Positions 35,766 to 48,845 of a stretch of DNA of 64,000 bases are shown in pieces. The stretch covers positions 13,713,945 to 13,777,944 of the forward strand of contig NC_039508.1 of assembly GCF_003672135.1 (NCBI RefSeq), read 5' to 3'. The position numbers and the translations under genes are program-made. The notes under the pieces were generated by a model. The model made no database searches. It worked only from the letters and a program-made list of their open reading frames with translations, and was not told the origin of the DNA. Source of the DNA: Ooceraea biroi. Taxonomy: Eukaryota; Arthropoda; Insecta; Hymenoptera; Formicidae. Numbering within the stretch: the stretch's first letter is position 1; each line of letters opens with the position of its first letter.

Positions 35766-38700
35766 GAGAAATATTTCGCGAAATTAATATCTGCGATATT
35801 CATCGTACGGGATACTTGCTGTACATCTTTCAGGTTTGCTAAGCGATGGATGCAACGCACCGATTTGCGCGTCTCATTTAGTCGCACGACACGTGCGCGT
35901 AATTGAACCGTGGATGTAATAAAACAAGCTATATTTAGAAGATCGAAGCATGCTCGATCTCGTGCACACGCGAACTGCACGCTTTTGGAAAGATTTAATC
36001 AGCCAGTCAACGCCATTGAAGAGGAAACTTTTGCATTCACCTACATGAACACGATAAAAAGGTTCGCTCTGCGAACCTTTTTTTACGCTACGGAGTAAGA
36101 TGCTCCATTATAGGAATCAAGAAAATGAGAGGGAACGATTGCACGAATATCTATTGTCCAGACCTTTGCGAGAGGATAATACTCCCCCTGAAAGGAGAAG
36201 GCGAGTGCTCCTCTACGCTCGAGAAACGGGCAAGTTTTCCGCTTTCCAAGGAGAAAAGCAGTCTTCGATTTGGACAGCTGATGCATTCTCGGGGGGAAAC
36301 CCGCCCATCCAAATTACATCCATCTACGTCCAACTCGCGTTGTGGCAAGCGTGATTGTTGATTTCGATTATTATCGACATTCCGTCCAAATATAAGCGTA
36401 CCTTCGTGAATAGAAAATTATGAAGCCAAATACGCGAGACATATGGAGGAGAGACCAAGAAAAGCTCACTTTTGTTTAAACAGATAAACGATCGTTTTCC
36501 CGACTGCACTTCCTACGTATCACGTTCGCGTTTCCAGGAAACAATTAAAAGTTTTATTACGTCTGTTGGAGTATATACTATTGACTGTTTACATGTATGA
36601 CGGATGCGGGGTGACTATTTTTAGGTTTTAGCATCACAACTGGTGGTGTGTTGCGATTGTGGAGATCTGCAGGATATTCGGTGGCTCGTAACGATATACG
36701 GAGCTAGCCATTGACGTAATCGGAGACCTGTTCTCAGTGACGCATGTGGCAGTCTTGTGGAGGACATCTAGAAAGGAAAAAAATTGTACTCACAGTAAAG
36801 TAGCAAAAGCGATACAAGCAGAGTATTTTATTATCGCGCTTGACAGACTTCGGTCTATCAAGAAACGTCAAATTGAATAACGTTAGATCGGATGGATTCC
36901 GTTTCGTTACAACTGTTACAAGTTAAATAGCATCCTTCATACGCGTCTATTTATAGTCGGCATTCGTAATGGAAAATGCGTGGAAAATTCTTATGCACGC
37001 GACTTCATTATCAGGAAATCGTCTTACGAGTCCTCGCCTACTGTGAATTAACAGCCAGTATTCCACGTTGGAATGAGACCAAGTAAAGCTTGTGCTACCA
37101 CTTGATGAGATTAGATCAAATGATTGATGCATGTGGTAGATGTTGATAGAATAGACTTCTCAGAAGAGGCTTGTGTTTCACGATTATCGGTTACAGTTCT
37201 TTTATGCGCGCATATATTTTTATAATATATGCAAATTATAATCTGCATAAACGGATATGTATTTTTGTGTCGGAATCACGTTTATGGGCGGCTAGCACGA
37301 CAGACACGTTTCTTTAAAAGCGTGCAAAACATCCGAGGCTTCCCATAACTTGTCATTAACCCAGTTAGGACCGCAGTCGTTCCAGTACACGCACTGCTCG
37401 CTCTACTCCGTTTCACCATCCATTCCGAGCCTGACGAACTGATTCCCCAGATAAGAACGCAACAATTATGTCACAATTGCAATCAATTGTGCTCATAACT
37501 TCGAGGATTGAGCATTGAAGAAAAGTGCTGTGCCACTTGCATGCCGAAACATCCCCGCAACGCACATGAATAAACGACTGAAATACACAAAATGAATAAA
37601 TAATTTATGAGTAAGATGTTAAAGTTACGTACAATACAAGAGGTGGGCAAAAGCAAAACTGAAGAAAAGAAAGATTACAACTGCGATATTCACAGTCGCG
37701 TTGTTTCAAAAAGCAAGTTGTTTCAACATTTGCCAAATTTCATCAGATACGCGAAAGGTCATACGATAATAATTCCAAAAACAAGATTATAGATCTTGCG
37801 ATCGGTGCAAGAACATTTTACAAGAACAAGTTCGAAGTCTGTTTCTTCAGCGAGAATTTAGACAGTTTTCGAATTGGTGTTCGCTCTCGCGGTTGCTGAC
37901 CGCGCGAAATTTACGGAACGGAAGATGCTGATCGACCGAACGCGAGAAGGAGGTGGACATTTAATCACAAGTTGGCGTAGGAGGAGAGGATGCACTGAAA
38001 GAACGACGAGACGGCTTACAGCCGGGAGCTGCGTAACCAAGTATACTGTTGCTTATACGTAACGATGACAATTACGACGGCGACGTAATCAATCCGGAAC
38101 GACAGGGGGATATACGAAGACAAATCGCGCCCGCAGAGCGACCGTTCAACTGCTCGCTCCCCTTTTCGCAGCTTCCCTTACCGTGCAATTGAATGAAAGG
38201 AGCGGCGTGAAAATAAAAAAGGATATCTCGAGTACAAGAAAGCTCGATAATTAAAACGTTAAGAAAAAGAACTGCAAGACAAATGCGAGTCTTTATTTTT
38301 ATATTTTTATAAATTATATTCTTGAAACAACATATACAGCTAGATTACAATTGGTTGTAATTTTCTTTCTCTTTTATCTGTTTTCAATAAAGTAACATGT
38401 GCGATATTGTTGTTTTTTTTCAAGCATACACCATTTACAATTCCACAGTCAATCTTTCCTTTTAAAAAAATTTAACGGAAAATTTCTCTCCCTCATCATC
38501 GTTTATCGCATATTTTTAATTTTCAGCCATCGACGAAGGAACTGTGACACAGTTGCCGGCTCAACAAAATAGTTTGTTCGAGAGTAATTAATATATCACC
38601 ACCACATTGAGCAAAAATCAATCAACGCGACATGTGTACACGCACGCACGCACGCACACAGATAGGCCCGTTGCATATACGCTTCGAATGTCCCGAATTC

Positions 38701-39896
38701 GTGGCATCGTATAGATTGATATGACAATACTTGCGCGCATCGACATAATCGCACACGCGCGTTTACCTTGGCACGAATTTTCGACGTGCGAGATATATAT
38801 ACGGGTGCTCATTCATGGATAAATGTCACCGCTCGTGTACTCGAGGAACTTTACGATACGGTGGGGAAGCAAATGCCTCCCCAGCTCTAATCTCTTTCTC
38901 CCTCACGCGACGGATATGACGCCGAAGAAGTTTTATTATTACGTATTCCGGATTAAAGTCCGTCGTGAAGGTAAAATATAATTTTACCTTCACAAAGCAA
39001 CGAAAGCCGCGAGAAGCGTGTCATGTGCCGTGGAATATTAATTGTGACCTACTATCGTTCTTATCGCGAGCAGATAATATTCGCCATTTATACTAATCGT
39101 GAAGCTTTTCCAATACTATATCTAATAATAAACGCGTCTGCAACGAATTTGTCGAAGGACAAATCGAAGGAGAATGTTTCACCAGAGCCTAATTTTAGTG
39201 AAAGCTTAGCTTCTTTCACAATTGCATTCTTATAATTCTTGTTTTACTTGAGCGTAACTTATTAGAATTCAATTCGGAGTCTTTTCATCAGGATTTACCG
39301 AAGGACTATGCGCATATATCTGTCCACGTAAAAATCCAATATCCGGTAGACGTTGGCTGGCTCGTTTCCGAGGCACGTCTGGTGTCCAAACCAGCCGAAG
39401 TACAAATATGGTAGAATGATTTCATTGTCGTCGCGTTACGAACCACGTGGCACCGACACGTCCCATCCGCGCGGATTGCCTTTGATGTCCTGTCGCACGC
39501 GCGTGCAGGTGCGATCGTCTTCCTGCCTGATTATGCGTGGCCGATTCGCATGACGACCTCGCTCAGTCAACCGAGGTATCGTCGTGAGGCTTTCGTAATG
39601 TTCAACTGTGTTGGCCGAGCAATTAATTTGCAGTCGCCTTTGAGATATCGACTTTTCACGGATATCAAACATTAGCAACGAGAAAAGTTCTTTTTATCAG
39701 ATGACACTGCATGATTTATGATGTTCGGGGAAGCGAAAATTCAGGCATAATTAATTATCGAAATTCCTCTGTCGGACTAGCAATCCAATAGCAAATTTCG
39801 AGTTTCTCGCCTCTGACCGCTTTTATCTATTAAATATGTATATATAACTATATATTATACATACACGTATAAATTTTCCTTTTGTGTAATCCGCAG
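35766..39896. other. Non-coding stretch before the MFSD6-like gene
   Basis: No supported gene in 4.1 kb. Two small perfect hairpins stand out, 36056-36082 and 38965-38993 (see findings). A short CACG repeat (CGCACGCACGCACGCACACA) lies near 38641-38660. If the MFSD6 transcript starts in the CpG-rich block, this region is intron. Confidence 0.4.
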
Positions 39897-40023
39897 CGCA
39901 CGCAGGATGGACGCATCGCGATGGAAATAAGCGATCAATCGGCATAGTAGGCGACCCTGGGTCGTCCCGATTGACCAGCTGACATCTCTCGCGATCGTCC
40001 CCGAGTAAGAGAAACCGTTCACG

Positions 40024-43000
40024 ATGGCCACGACGGCGTCGACAGAGAAGATGGACACGGAGAAGGACCTGCCGAAGAAAAAGTTTATCAACACGAATCT
40101 GATTTCGCTGAAATGTCTTCTGTTCGTCTTTTTCGGAGGTAGGCATCGATTAAACAGTTGCTTTGATCATCGGATCTTCGAATCTTTAACGCGATTTGCG
40201 GTTGTTCCTCCTTAGGCATCGGTTGTCTCTTCCCGTTTCTTCCGCTGCACATGAAAAAGGTAGGACTGAGCATCGAAAACATCAGATTCGTGTCGATGGT
40301 TTCGCCAGCGATAGCGATACTGGGGCCGCTGATAGCAGCACCAATTGCCGATAAACTCGCCGGTCGCCAGAGTAATAATGACAAATCATCAACCGGTCGC
40401 TACCTCCGCGTGATGATCGCCGTTGCCTGCATCTTCTCGGCGCTCTTCTACTCGCTACTGCTGCTGGTGCCCACGGTAGACCGCGCATTGCCATCAGGCG
40501 GGAAGGGTCCAGGTCTGAAGTTCAACTGCGATCGACGTGGAGCGATGGTACGATTAAAGACAATTGCGATTATTACGATAAAGCTCCGCGAAATGCAAAA
40601 TTGAATTCACGGATACAAAACGAAGCAAAACTTCAGAGAAGATGAAAAGGAAATGTATGAGGAATATTTTAGTTATATATAAAATTTATATTTATATATA
40701 AAATTGGATCCTGTTAAATGAACGAAACATTTTTTTATTTATTAATATAATTTAATAATTAAGATATTATTTCTCTTATCTTTAACTGAACAGTATCGAG
40801 TTGTAAAGGCGAAAACGCGTGTTCCTATAGATACGGCAAGAGAGATGCGAGGACCGCTTCGGCTGCCATCGCTGGGCTAACGACGAGAGCGCGATAGGCA
40901 CTATGCTGTTGGAGAACTGTAACTACGCTTGTTACCCGACCGGCTCGCGACGGTGGCAGAAAGAACTTAACGCGGGCACGACGACATTCCGAAGCGCCGA
41001 TATCGAAGTCGACTTTTTCGATGGTAGCGGTGAAACTACTGTCGCGCCACTGGACAGTGAACTCTACGCGCAGGTAAAATGCTCTTATAGATCCAATATT
41101 TCGATTTTTCAAATTTGTAAAACGCACGATTGCACAAGTTATAATTCTTATAGGACGATCATGATGAGGCAAAGAAAACTCGCCGTTACGTCATGGCTGA
41201 GAATGAGCCGCCACATCTGTGCTTCAAGGATGAAGATGAAGTCGTCTGTCACGTTTACACGGAATACTCCGGCAATCTGCCGGTGAACGGTAGCCTCGGG
41301 CAGGCGTTGAATCCCGAGAACGAGGAGGAATGGTGCGCGTACCCCATGACCGATTACTTCGCCTGTCGTATACCGTCCGAGTTGGAAGCCAGAATGGCCG
41401 CATTCAATCAGAGTTGTTCCATAGAATGTGATCTGGTCGATCCATACCTTCCAGGTAATGATACGCTGGACAGCGTAGAACAGAAATCCTTTATACCAAT
41501 AACGTGCCATTTCAGGCAGCCTGCTGGCGGAAAGTCAGTGCCAGCGTACCGGAGATTGGGCGAAAGCAGCGTTCTGGATGTACCTGTTCGTGCGTTCGGT
41601 CGCGGATATCTTCCCGACGACCGCTGTGGCCCTGATCAACGCGGCAGTGGTGATCGCGACTAGGGAAACGTCATGTGGTCGCGGCGACGTAGGCCGTCAA
41701 TTGGCCTTTGGCTCCCTCGGGTTTGCCCTGCTCGGACCACTCAGCGGCTATCTCAGCACTCTAACGAACGACATCGGTCCGGCATACTGGTTGCCACTTG
41801 TTTTGCACGCTGCGCTGATGATTCTCTCAGCAATCGTTGCTCTGTCGGCGAACGGAATGCCGCTCAGTCCGCCCGAATGGTGGTGGCACACGAGGAGCGG
41901 CATGCTCGCGCTACCGATGAGCGCGGTCAAGAGGTACGGCTGCGAAACCGCCGCTCTGATCTTCGTCCTGCTAGTCATGGGGACCTTCTGGAGCGCGATG
42001 GACACCTACCTATCTTTGTAAGAATTCATTAAAATCCCAGGATACTTTGGGATAAATAAATTGATCCTTTATTATTGCAATAATGCATTCGTTCGTATGA
42101 AATACCAGCAATTTCTCTTCCCAACGCAGGCATCTGCAAAGACTAGGGGGCGACGAACTTCTCGTCGGTGTCGCGATGACCGTCGGAGCGATACCGGCGG
42201 TTCTGTTCCTCTGGAAGTCGGAACATCTCGTAGACTACTGTGGACACAGTAACCTTCTTATCACTGCCTTCACGGTGTACATAATCAGGTAGGTAAGTTC
42301 TCCGATAATCGCGTAACATGGTTGCCGCGTAAAGCTGTAGGAAAATGTTATTGTTATCATTTCTTTCTTTCAAAAATTGAATACAATCGATCTGAATTTA
42401 ACCAGGTTCACCGGACTGACTCTTGTGTGGGGGCCTTGGTGGTCCCTAATCTCGGAGGCTTTAGAAGTATTTACCTTAGGAATAATGTGGGTTACTGCCA
42501 TTCTCTATCTGAGACACTTGGTACCGCGTCATTTGACTGTGACTGCCCAAGCACTGCCTGTGATAGCTCACTTTTGTATCGGTACGTTCGCGTTGTCGAC
42601 GTCGCAGTGGAACGATCAATAAGTTTAAATTATTGACTTCTCTATCCGATGCGCAGGCCGGTGCTTCGGAGCCATTATTGGTATCATCAATGTCGGCGAT
42701 CATCATGACATGATACACTCGGTGAGATTCGTGTATCATTGTATGGCAGTAGCGGCAGCTATCGTTGCCGCTCTGTATTTTGTATTGTACCACGGTCTAC
42801 TGAAGCCGAGATGTCACGCACACACCATTCAGGGCCCTCGTCATCCTCCCACAATTGTGCAAGGTGAGTGACTTTTAATACAAACGTGTGCTAATCGAGG
42901 TTTTGCGCCTCATCTAACAAACGACGTGATGATTTTGATCTTTGCAAGCTGCCATAAGAGACTACGAATTGAGTAAGTGATCGAACACGTTCGAAATTTT

Positions 43001-43346
43001 CTACTTCACATTCTCCGGAATCTACATACCTTGTGTGTTGTACAAAATAATGTCTTCTCTAATATGGAAATTTTCGGAATTGCCTTCTCTGATTTTGCGA
43101 TTACTCCAAGTTCATCGCGATCGGAAAAGACTAGTTCTGCGCATTTCCTCGAAATATTCTCCCCTCTGCATGCACCATAAGGAACTGTGTTCGTCAGTTA
43201 CTTTAAAGCGCGTTATATTTGCAATTTTTATCGTCTTCATAATTTTTTAAATAATTTTACAAACAGCGATGAATGGAAACGGAAATTACACGCCACTGAG
43301 GGTGTACCATAACGGAATGGGCAGAAAAGGTCAATTTCGATACTGA
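40024..43346 (+). CDS. MFSD6: Major facilitator superfamily transporter, MFSD6-like
   Basis: Ten exons: 40024-40138, 40216-40547, 40831-41073, 41154-41454, 41516-42017, 42130-42288, 42406-42581, 42657-42863, 42949-42972, 43267-43346, giving 712 residues. It is a multi-pass plasma-membrane protein of the MFS_1-like family, and the substrate of insect members is not established. The start is a short polar N-terminus (MATTASTEKMDTEKDLPKKK). Two membrane segments follow (FFGGIGCLFPFLPLHMKKVG, MIAVACIFSALFYSLLLLV), then a cysteine-bearing outer loop of about 150 residues (roughly residues 165-330). The second half has further hydrophobic helices (VALINAAVVIATRE, LPLVLHAALMILSAIVALSA, TAALIFVLLVMGTFWSAMD, AAAIVAALYFVLYHGLL). 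An acceptor at 39896 starts the exon with the ATG, so a 5' UTR exon lies upstream. Exon 9 is only 24 nt. If left unspliced the protein ends at TGA 42980 with a short tail. AATAAA is at 43690-43695. Confidence 0.87.
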
Positions 43347-45533
43347 GACGTTATCTGTAAGGATGAATGAAGAGTTCTAGGAACAACGCTGCAACAATGC
43401 ATCCGCTATGGGACAAGGCATGATTGTCATCGGCAGTCAAGCGCCGACGACATATGTTCTCGTATACTTTTCGTTGCATCAATTTGTTAATTTTTAAGCC
43501 AATTTAACATTACCATTTTTATTTCTTAACGTTATTATTTATGTGAACCATTATCACAAGGCTTGCTCAAGTATGTTCCGTACGAGCTACAATATATATC
43601 ATCATCAGTTTCTATATTTGTATTCGTATAAAAACGTAAATAATAGCTGATAACACAACACAGTCGTAAACCTTTTTGCATATCGCAGTAATAAAAACAG
43701 GAAGATAGAAGCATTTCCTTTTACGTCCACGAAAAGCTGCGCAAGTGTCTATAATGCTTCCTTAGTTTTCTGTTAAGTTTATTTTTTTTTGTACAATCGT
43801 TATATTCATAAAAGTTCTTACGATTAAGGGATGAATGACTTTCTATGCCGAAATTATTACAATGAGAGACTTACATGCGTCTTTTTTCTCACATGTAACA
43901 TAAGTCGAATAGATATCAGTACGCTAAAGATAAGATGTCTTGACTTGATCAAACGAATGTTACGTTTCTGTGAATTGATATGTGTATATGAGAAAAATGA
44001 AATAAAAGAAAGAACAAGTTGGAGAGGAAAACGTTGTTTTTTTATAACAGTGTTATTTTATAGGGAACAATTATGCCGACTGTATTCACGTTAAATTTAT
44101 TCAGACAGGGCTGAGCAATTTTTCAACGAGGTTGAAAATTTTCAATGCTAATGCTTAAACACATGAGGCTTACGTTACGTGAATTAAGTCTATTAAATCT
44201 AATGTAGTTTAACGTGTGCGTATATAAAACAATATATTTATGTTTCACTCGCTGAGCTGCATACACTTGTTCGTTTCTCTCATAAAACTTGCACACGTAA
44301 AACACGCACGCATAATTCACAAGTCGCACAAGTACGTAAGATAATAAGTATGATACAGCATATCCATATTTATATTTTGTGTAATATAAAGTATATTTAT
44401 GCATACATTGTAGATGTGTTGTTCAACGAATTGCAACGTACAGTTTATCCACATCATGATGATGTAACGCAAAAGCGTAATATCTTACTGCTGTGTTCCT
44501 TAAATACAGCGCAACATTCGTATATACAAATTGTCCAATGTTATATTATCGCACCATAAAGTTACACACTTGAATGAAATAAAAATCTTTCAACAGTTCA
44601 ATTATAGAAATTAACGATCAGAATTTTCCTCCGTGATGAATAGACACATACATATTACACATTTCAGACTATAACAACAATGTGCAAACTAAAGCAAATT
44701 TATGATTCATTTCACTGTTTGCATGCTATAAGTCTATGGGAAAAACTTATATTCAACGAGAAAGAAGATAAATCCAACGGTTGATTCATGTATCATAACT
44801 TTGATACATCCACATAAGATGTTACAATAGGAGATAATTAATAATATGTGAAACAAATTTCTAAATAGCCTGTTGAATAAAAAAATGTCTTCGAGCTGCC
44901 GAAAATCTGATTTGGGAGATTACAATGATCGAGATATTTTCTTATTGGAAATTGGAGAATGGAGATATTGAACATGTAAGTGAACACGTGTTCACTTCAT
45001 GTAAGTGAGGCCTTTAATTTTTAATTATGACTTTATTATTATTTCAATATTTTTCGCTATAATATTTCAGTAATCCCATTGTTAATGCATCTTTCTTCGA
45101 TGAAAATAAAGTATCTGTAAGAAGCAATATGTGAAAAAGTAATTTATCACAAACAAATTAAAAAATTAATTATGGTTTTGTTACAATTATTTTCTATTAT
45201 TTTTTATTGTTTAGTAAATAAGTATAAGAGAGTCATAAACTAATAAAATGTACGATATTATTGAGAATGCTAAATCTTAATCAAATTAAATGACTATCTT
45301 CCAAAAAAATTATTACATTAAAAATAAGGCCTTTATTAACATCATTTATGAATCTGAGAGAAATGCCCCTTTATCTAGAAATAAAATGTACAACTTTTAT
45401 GCACAATGTGAAAACATTGCCAAATATTAAAAAATAAAAACAATTTCAGTGATGATTATTAGTGATTTGATTGTAATTAAGTAATCAGACTATTTTAGCA
45501 CGAAGTTATAACACATTGATTAAACATTCTCCA
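43347..45533. other. 3' UTRs between two convergent genes
   Basis: AT-rich, no ORF of interest. It lies between the MFSD6-like stop (plus) and the ADD-domain gene stop (minus). Polyadenylation signals are at 43690-43695 (plus) and 45332-45337 (minus). A hairpin with GTGAACACGTGTTCAC sits near 44980-44998. Confidence 0.5.
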
Positions 45534-48500
45534 TTAATTATCAATAATGGAACACTCTTCGTTTTCCGTCGAAGCAACCGTTTCTATACTTATTGCATCT
45601 TTGCTGTTTTGACTTGAGCTCGCGTCTTTATTGTTTGACACTGTCGAGATTGCTTCTTCTTCCGTCGGATGATTGTTGGTTTCTTGCAATTTGTTTTCCG
45701 CTACCTTAATATCAATATTTGACTCATTACTGGACTCATTAGTAATTTCTTTATGGACTGCATTTGTCGGTACGTCTATTTTCTTGTCCTCAAGCAATGA
45801 GTTAACGCAATTTTCTGCATTTCTTTCCTGCACATTATTTTTCGTTTGTTCACCCGTAGACTCATCATCTGGATCGAGGTCTTCAAACGAAAAAGGTGAA
45901 GTTACACTTAGCTCTTGAGACGGTGTTTCATCCGGGTTCGTCAACTCTTCTGTATCTTCTATCTGGATACCATGATCTTCAATATACTGCAAATAATAGA
46001 TGAACTGCTCCTCGTAGGTGCCGAAAGTTTTCTGAGGTTCCACCTTCGTCTTCGAGATCCCGCTGTCATCACTCGTCTTCGAGATCCCACCGTCATCATT
46101 CGTCTTCGGGGTCTCAGCATCGTCGTCATGATCATTCGTCTCCGAACCATAATCGGCTGTATTTAATACAGAATAATCAATACACTTCTCATAATCACAC
46201 GGGGCAACGTCGCAAACCTGAATCGCTTTGTCCGCATATAAAAGTTTGGTACCGACACCACGATTCACAACGTCTTTTTTGAAGAACAGTATATCTTTAA
46301 GAATAATGGTGTTATTTTTAACTAGGTCGGATGCCTTTTTAATCCGATGATCCGATAATTTCTCGGAGTCGGACTCAGCTTCAGAATCATTGACGCAAGT
46401 CATGTCTAAAGGAATTTCTACATTTTCTTGGATCACAGATGCGTTTTCGTCGACTGAAGACGGTGTGTCCGGAATCGTCCTTCGTGACTTTATCCATCCA
46501 TTGTACTCGCGCACTACCCTATCATTTACACCCGTTAATTGAAGGACCGTGTTGTGCATACACCTGCAGAAGTTCTTAACCTTCTCCTGGATCGCCAGTT
46601 CAACGTCTTGGGTCGTGTTGGACAAATTACAGAACAAATACACTTTCTTCTTCACAATATCACTCAGAATCTTATCGAGGTCCTGCCTGTGTCGCAACAT
46701 CACTGCGTTAAAAGACGAACTATCCTTTCCTGCACTCGCGCTCATCTGCCGCAGAGGTTGCTGCTCCCTCACATCGTCGTCGTCACTGTTCTCCCAAGTG
46801 AGAGCGACAGGCACCACCTTGTCGTTTACGTCCACGTCGACCGAATCGTTTTGCTGCTCCACAATCCTTAGGTCGTCATCGGAATCGCTGTCGAGGTCGA
46901 TTATGTTAGGAGTTAACATTAAATTCGATCTTTTTGAGCCTGGAACAAGAAGCCGAGGTCTGGCGCGTTTCTTTCCCGGACTGGGTATGGACACCATCGC
47001 GTTTGGCGGAGGCGGAGGCTGCGGCTGAGACAGCTGGGACGGCTGATACGAGGTCGGCTGCGACGATAACGAAGAAAGAGCAATCTGATGATGAGTCGTA
47101 GGTTTCACCGCAGAAGATACTTGATGAGTCGTAGATTTTACCGCAGAAGATACTTGGTGCGTCGCAGGTTTCACCGCGGACGATACCTGAACATAAGTGC
47201 TCGATCCCGCTGTATTGTTCACGAAGGTCTGATAAAAAGTCGGCTGTATACCGGAATCGGAATATCTCGATGTAGTTTCCGTGTTTATCACGCTTGGTGA
47301 TGGAAGGACGATACTCTCCGACGCTTTAACAATCTGTTTTTCATGCTCGACCCTAGACTGCGGCAATTCAGTCTGCGTGAAAGTTTGCATGCTCATCGAT
47401 AAAGCTGGACGTGGTCTGATGGGCATCGGCGTGACTAGAGACTGCATATATCTCTTGGTGCCGTTCGAATACTTGGAATACGATTTGATTTTCTTCGTTT
47501 TACGTTTTATGTTCACCGACAGCCCGTTGAGCTTTTTAGGGAAGTATGTCTCGTCTTCCTCCTCGGAATTGGATTCGGCTTTACGACACCTGCGTTTACT
47601 TCTGCGCGTGCAGCACTGCGATTCGTCCAGATTCATTTTCTCTTCCATTTCCTTGGCACTCATATTCTTGTCATTTTTGAGTATTCTGAAATGTCGAGTT
47701 CAAAATCCATTAAAAAACATTCGTATGGACGTGCATTGGTCTTTAAGAATAAGCGATTACTTGCGAAATTAATGCGCTAATATTGTATTTATTTCTTACC
47801 TCGTCACTGTTTGCACATGTTGAAGTAGAGCCCAACACATGGCCCTTGCACTATACAAATCACGCGGATTGCACACGAAGCACTTCCATTTTTCATCAGC
47901 CTCGATTTTTTTCCTTATCAAGGAAGAAAAATTCCTTTTTATACATTTATAACAAAATGTGTTACTGCAATACGAGCAACAATAAAGATTGCCACCGTTT
48001 GCACACCACCTGCAAAACATATCCGTAGCGTCGTCACCTAAAAATGCAAAAACAGAAACAAATTGTAAAAGCATGTACTTTATCGAATACGTAAATAATA
48101 AATAAATTATAAAACGCAAGATGTAGATATCGTATAAGTCAACTTGGTATATCATATTATTGCGTTACCTTGCTCAAATGTGCCATTTCCATAAAATTCA
48201 CGACACTTGGCACACAACAGCGTATGAAGCATGGGATGCTCAAACATGTTGTGAATCTGAGCCGGTGCAGAACCAATGTGCACGTTACAAGCCGTACAGT
48301 GGATCCTGCAGAACCGTACCGATGCGATATCTGAAAAGACAAACATATTTACATTCGTCGCAAGGTACAGCGAGCCTATACATGATACAGCCACAAAGTG
48401 CGTCAATCTCTCATAAAATCTGCGACGTTTCTTAACAACATACAGAATCCAAATTTCGGTTTCCGCAATGTGCTACAAAAAACATGCTAAAGCAGAGACG

Positions 48501-48845
48501 AAACGAGAGCTACTCATCAAGAGCGAGGGGAGAGAAACGCGACATTCATGTTGCGGGCTAACCATTGAACCGTTCGTTGAACAGGAGCTTGTAGAAGGAG
48601 CTCTCCTCCTGAGAGATAGCCGCGACAGCTGTGCTGGTCGTGCTAGTTGCCCTACCTGAAGTTGCTGAAAAATTGTCAGTGTGACAGGCAGGTAGGTTAG
48701 AATTGGGCGCAACGGAATTGCACTCACTGCTGCCGAAGTCACGCGTTCCCGCCATCATCTGCTCGTTGAAATCATCGTCCTCCTTCACGTCCACCTCCGT
48801 CTTCATTTCTTTTACTTGCACCTCGAGCATGCTCGAAATATCCAT
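45534..48845 (-). CDS. ADD1: ADD-domain chromatin protein (ADD1-like, ATRX N-terminal homologue)
   Basis: Four exons: 48656-48845, 48169-48330, 47800-48037, 45534-47685, giving 913 residues. The ADD domain lies in exons 2 and 3 (about residues 65-195). It has a GATA-like zinc finger (CRIHCTACNVHIG, LLCAKCREFYG) and a PHD-like finger (MFCRWCANGGNLYCCSYC, FCYKCIKRN, WKCFVCNPRDLY). In ATRX and DNMT3 this domain reads the histone H3 tail unmodified at K4 (with K9me3 for ATRX). In insects the ADD and SNF2 parts of ATRX are on separate genes (ADD1 and XNP), and here too no helicase motifs occur. The remaining 700 residues are disordered, acidic and Ser-rich, with basic stretches (CCTRRSKRRCRK) and a VPVAL string that could be an HP1-type contact. 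Alternative in-frame donors exist in exon 1. Confidence 0.87.
47090..47188 (-). repeat. Three 33-bp tandem repeats inside ADD1
   Basis: Units 47090-47122, 47123-47155 and 47156-47188 each encode the 11-residue motif VSSAVKPATHQ or a close variant. The copies differ by a few bases and keep the reading frame. Confidence 0.85.
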
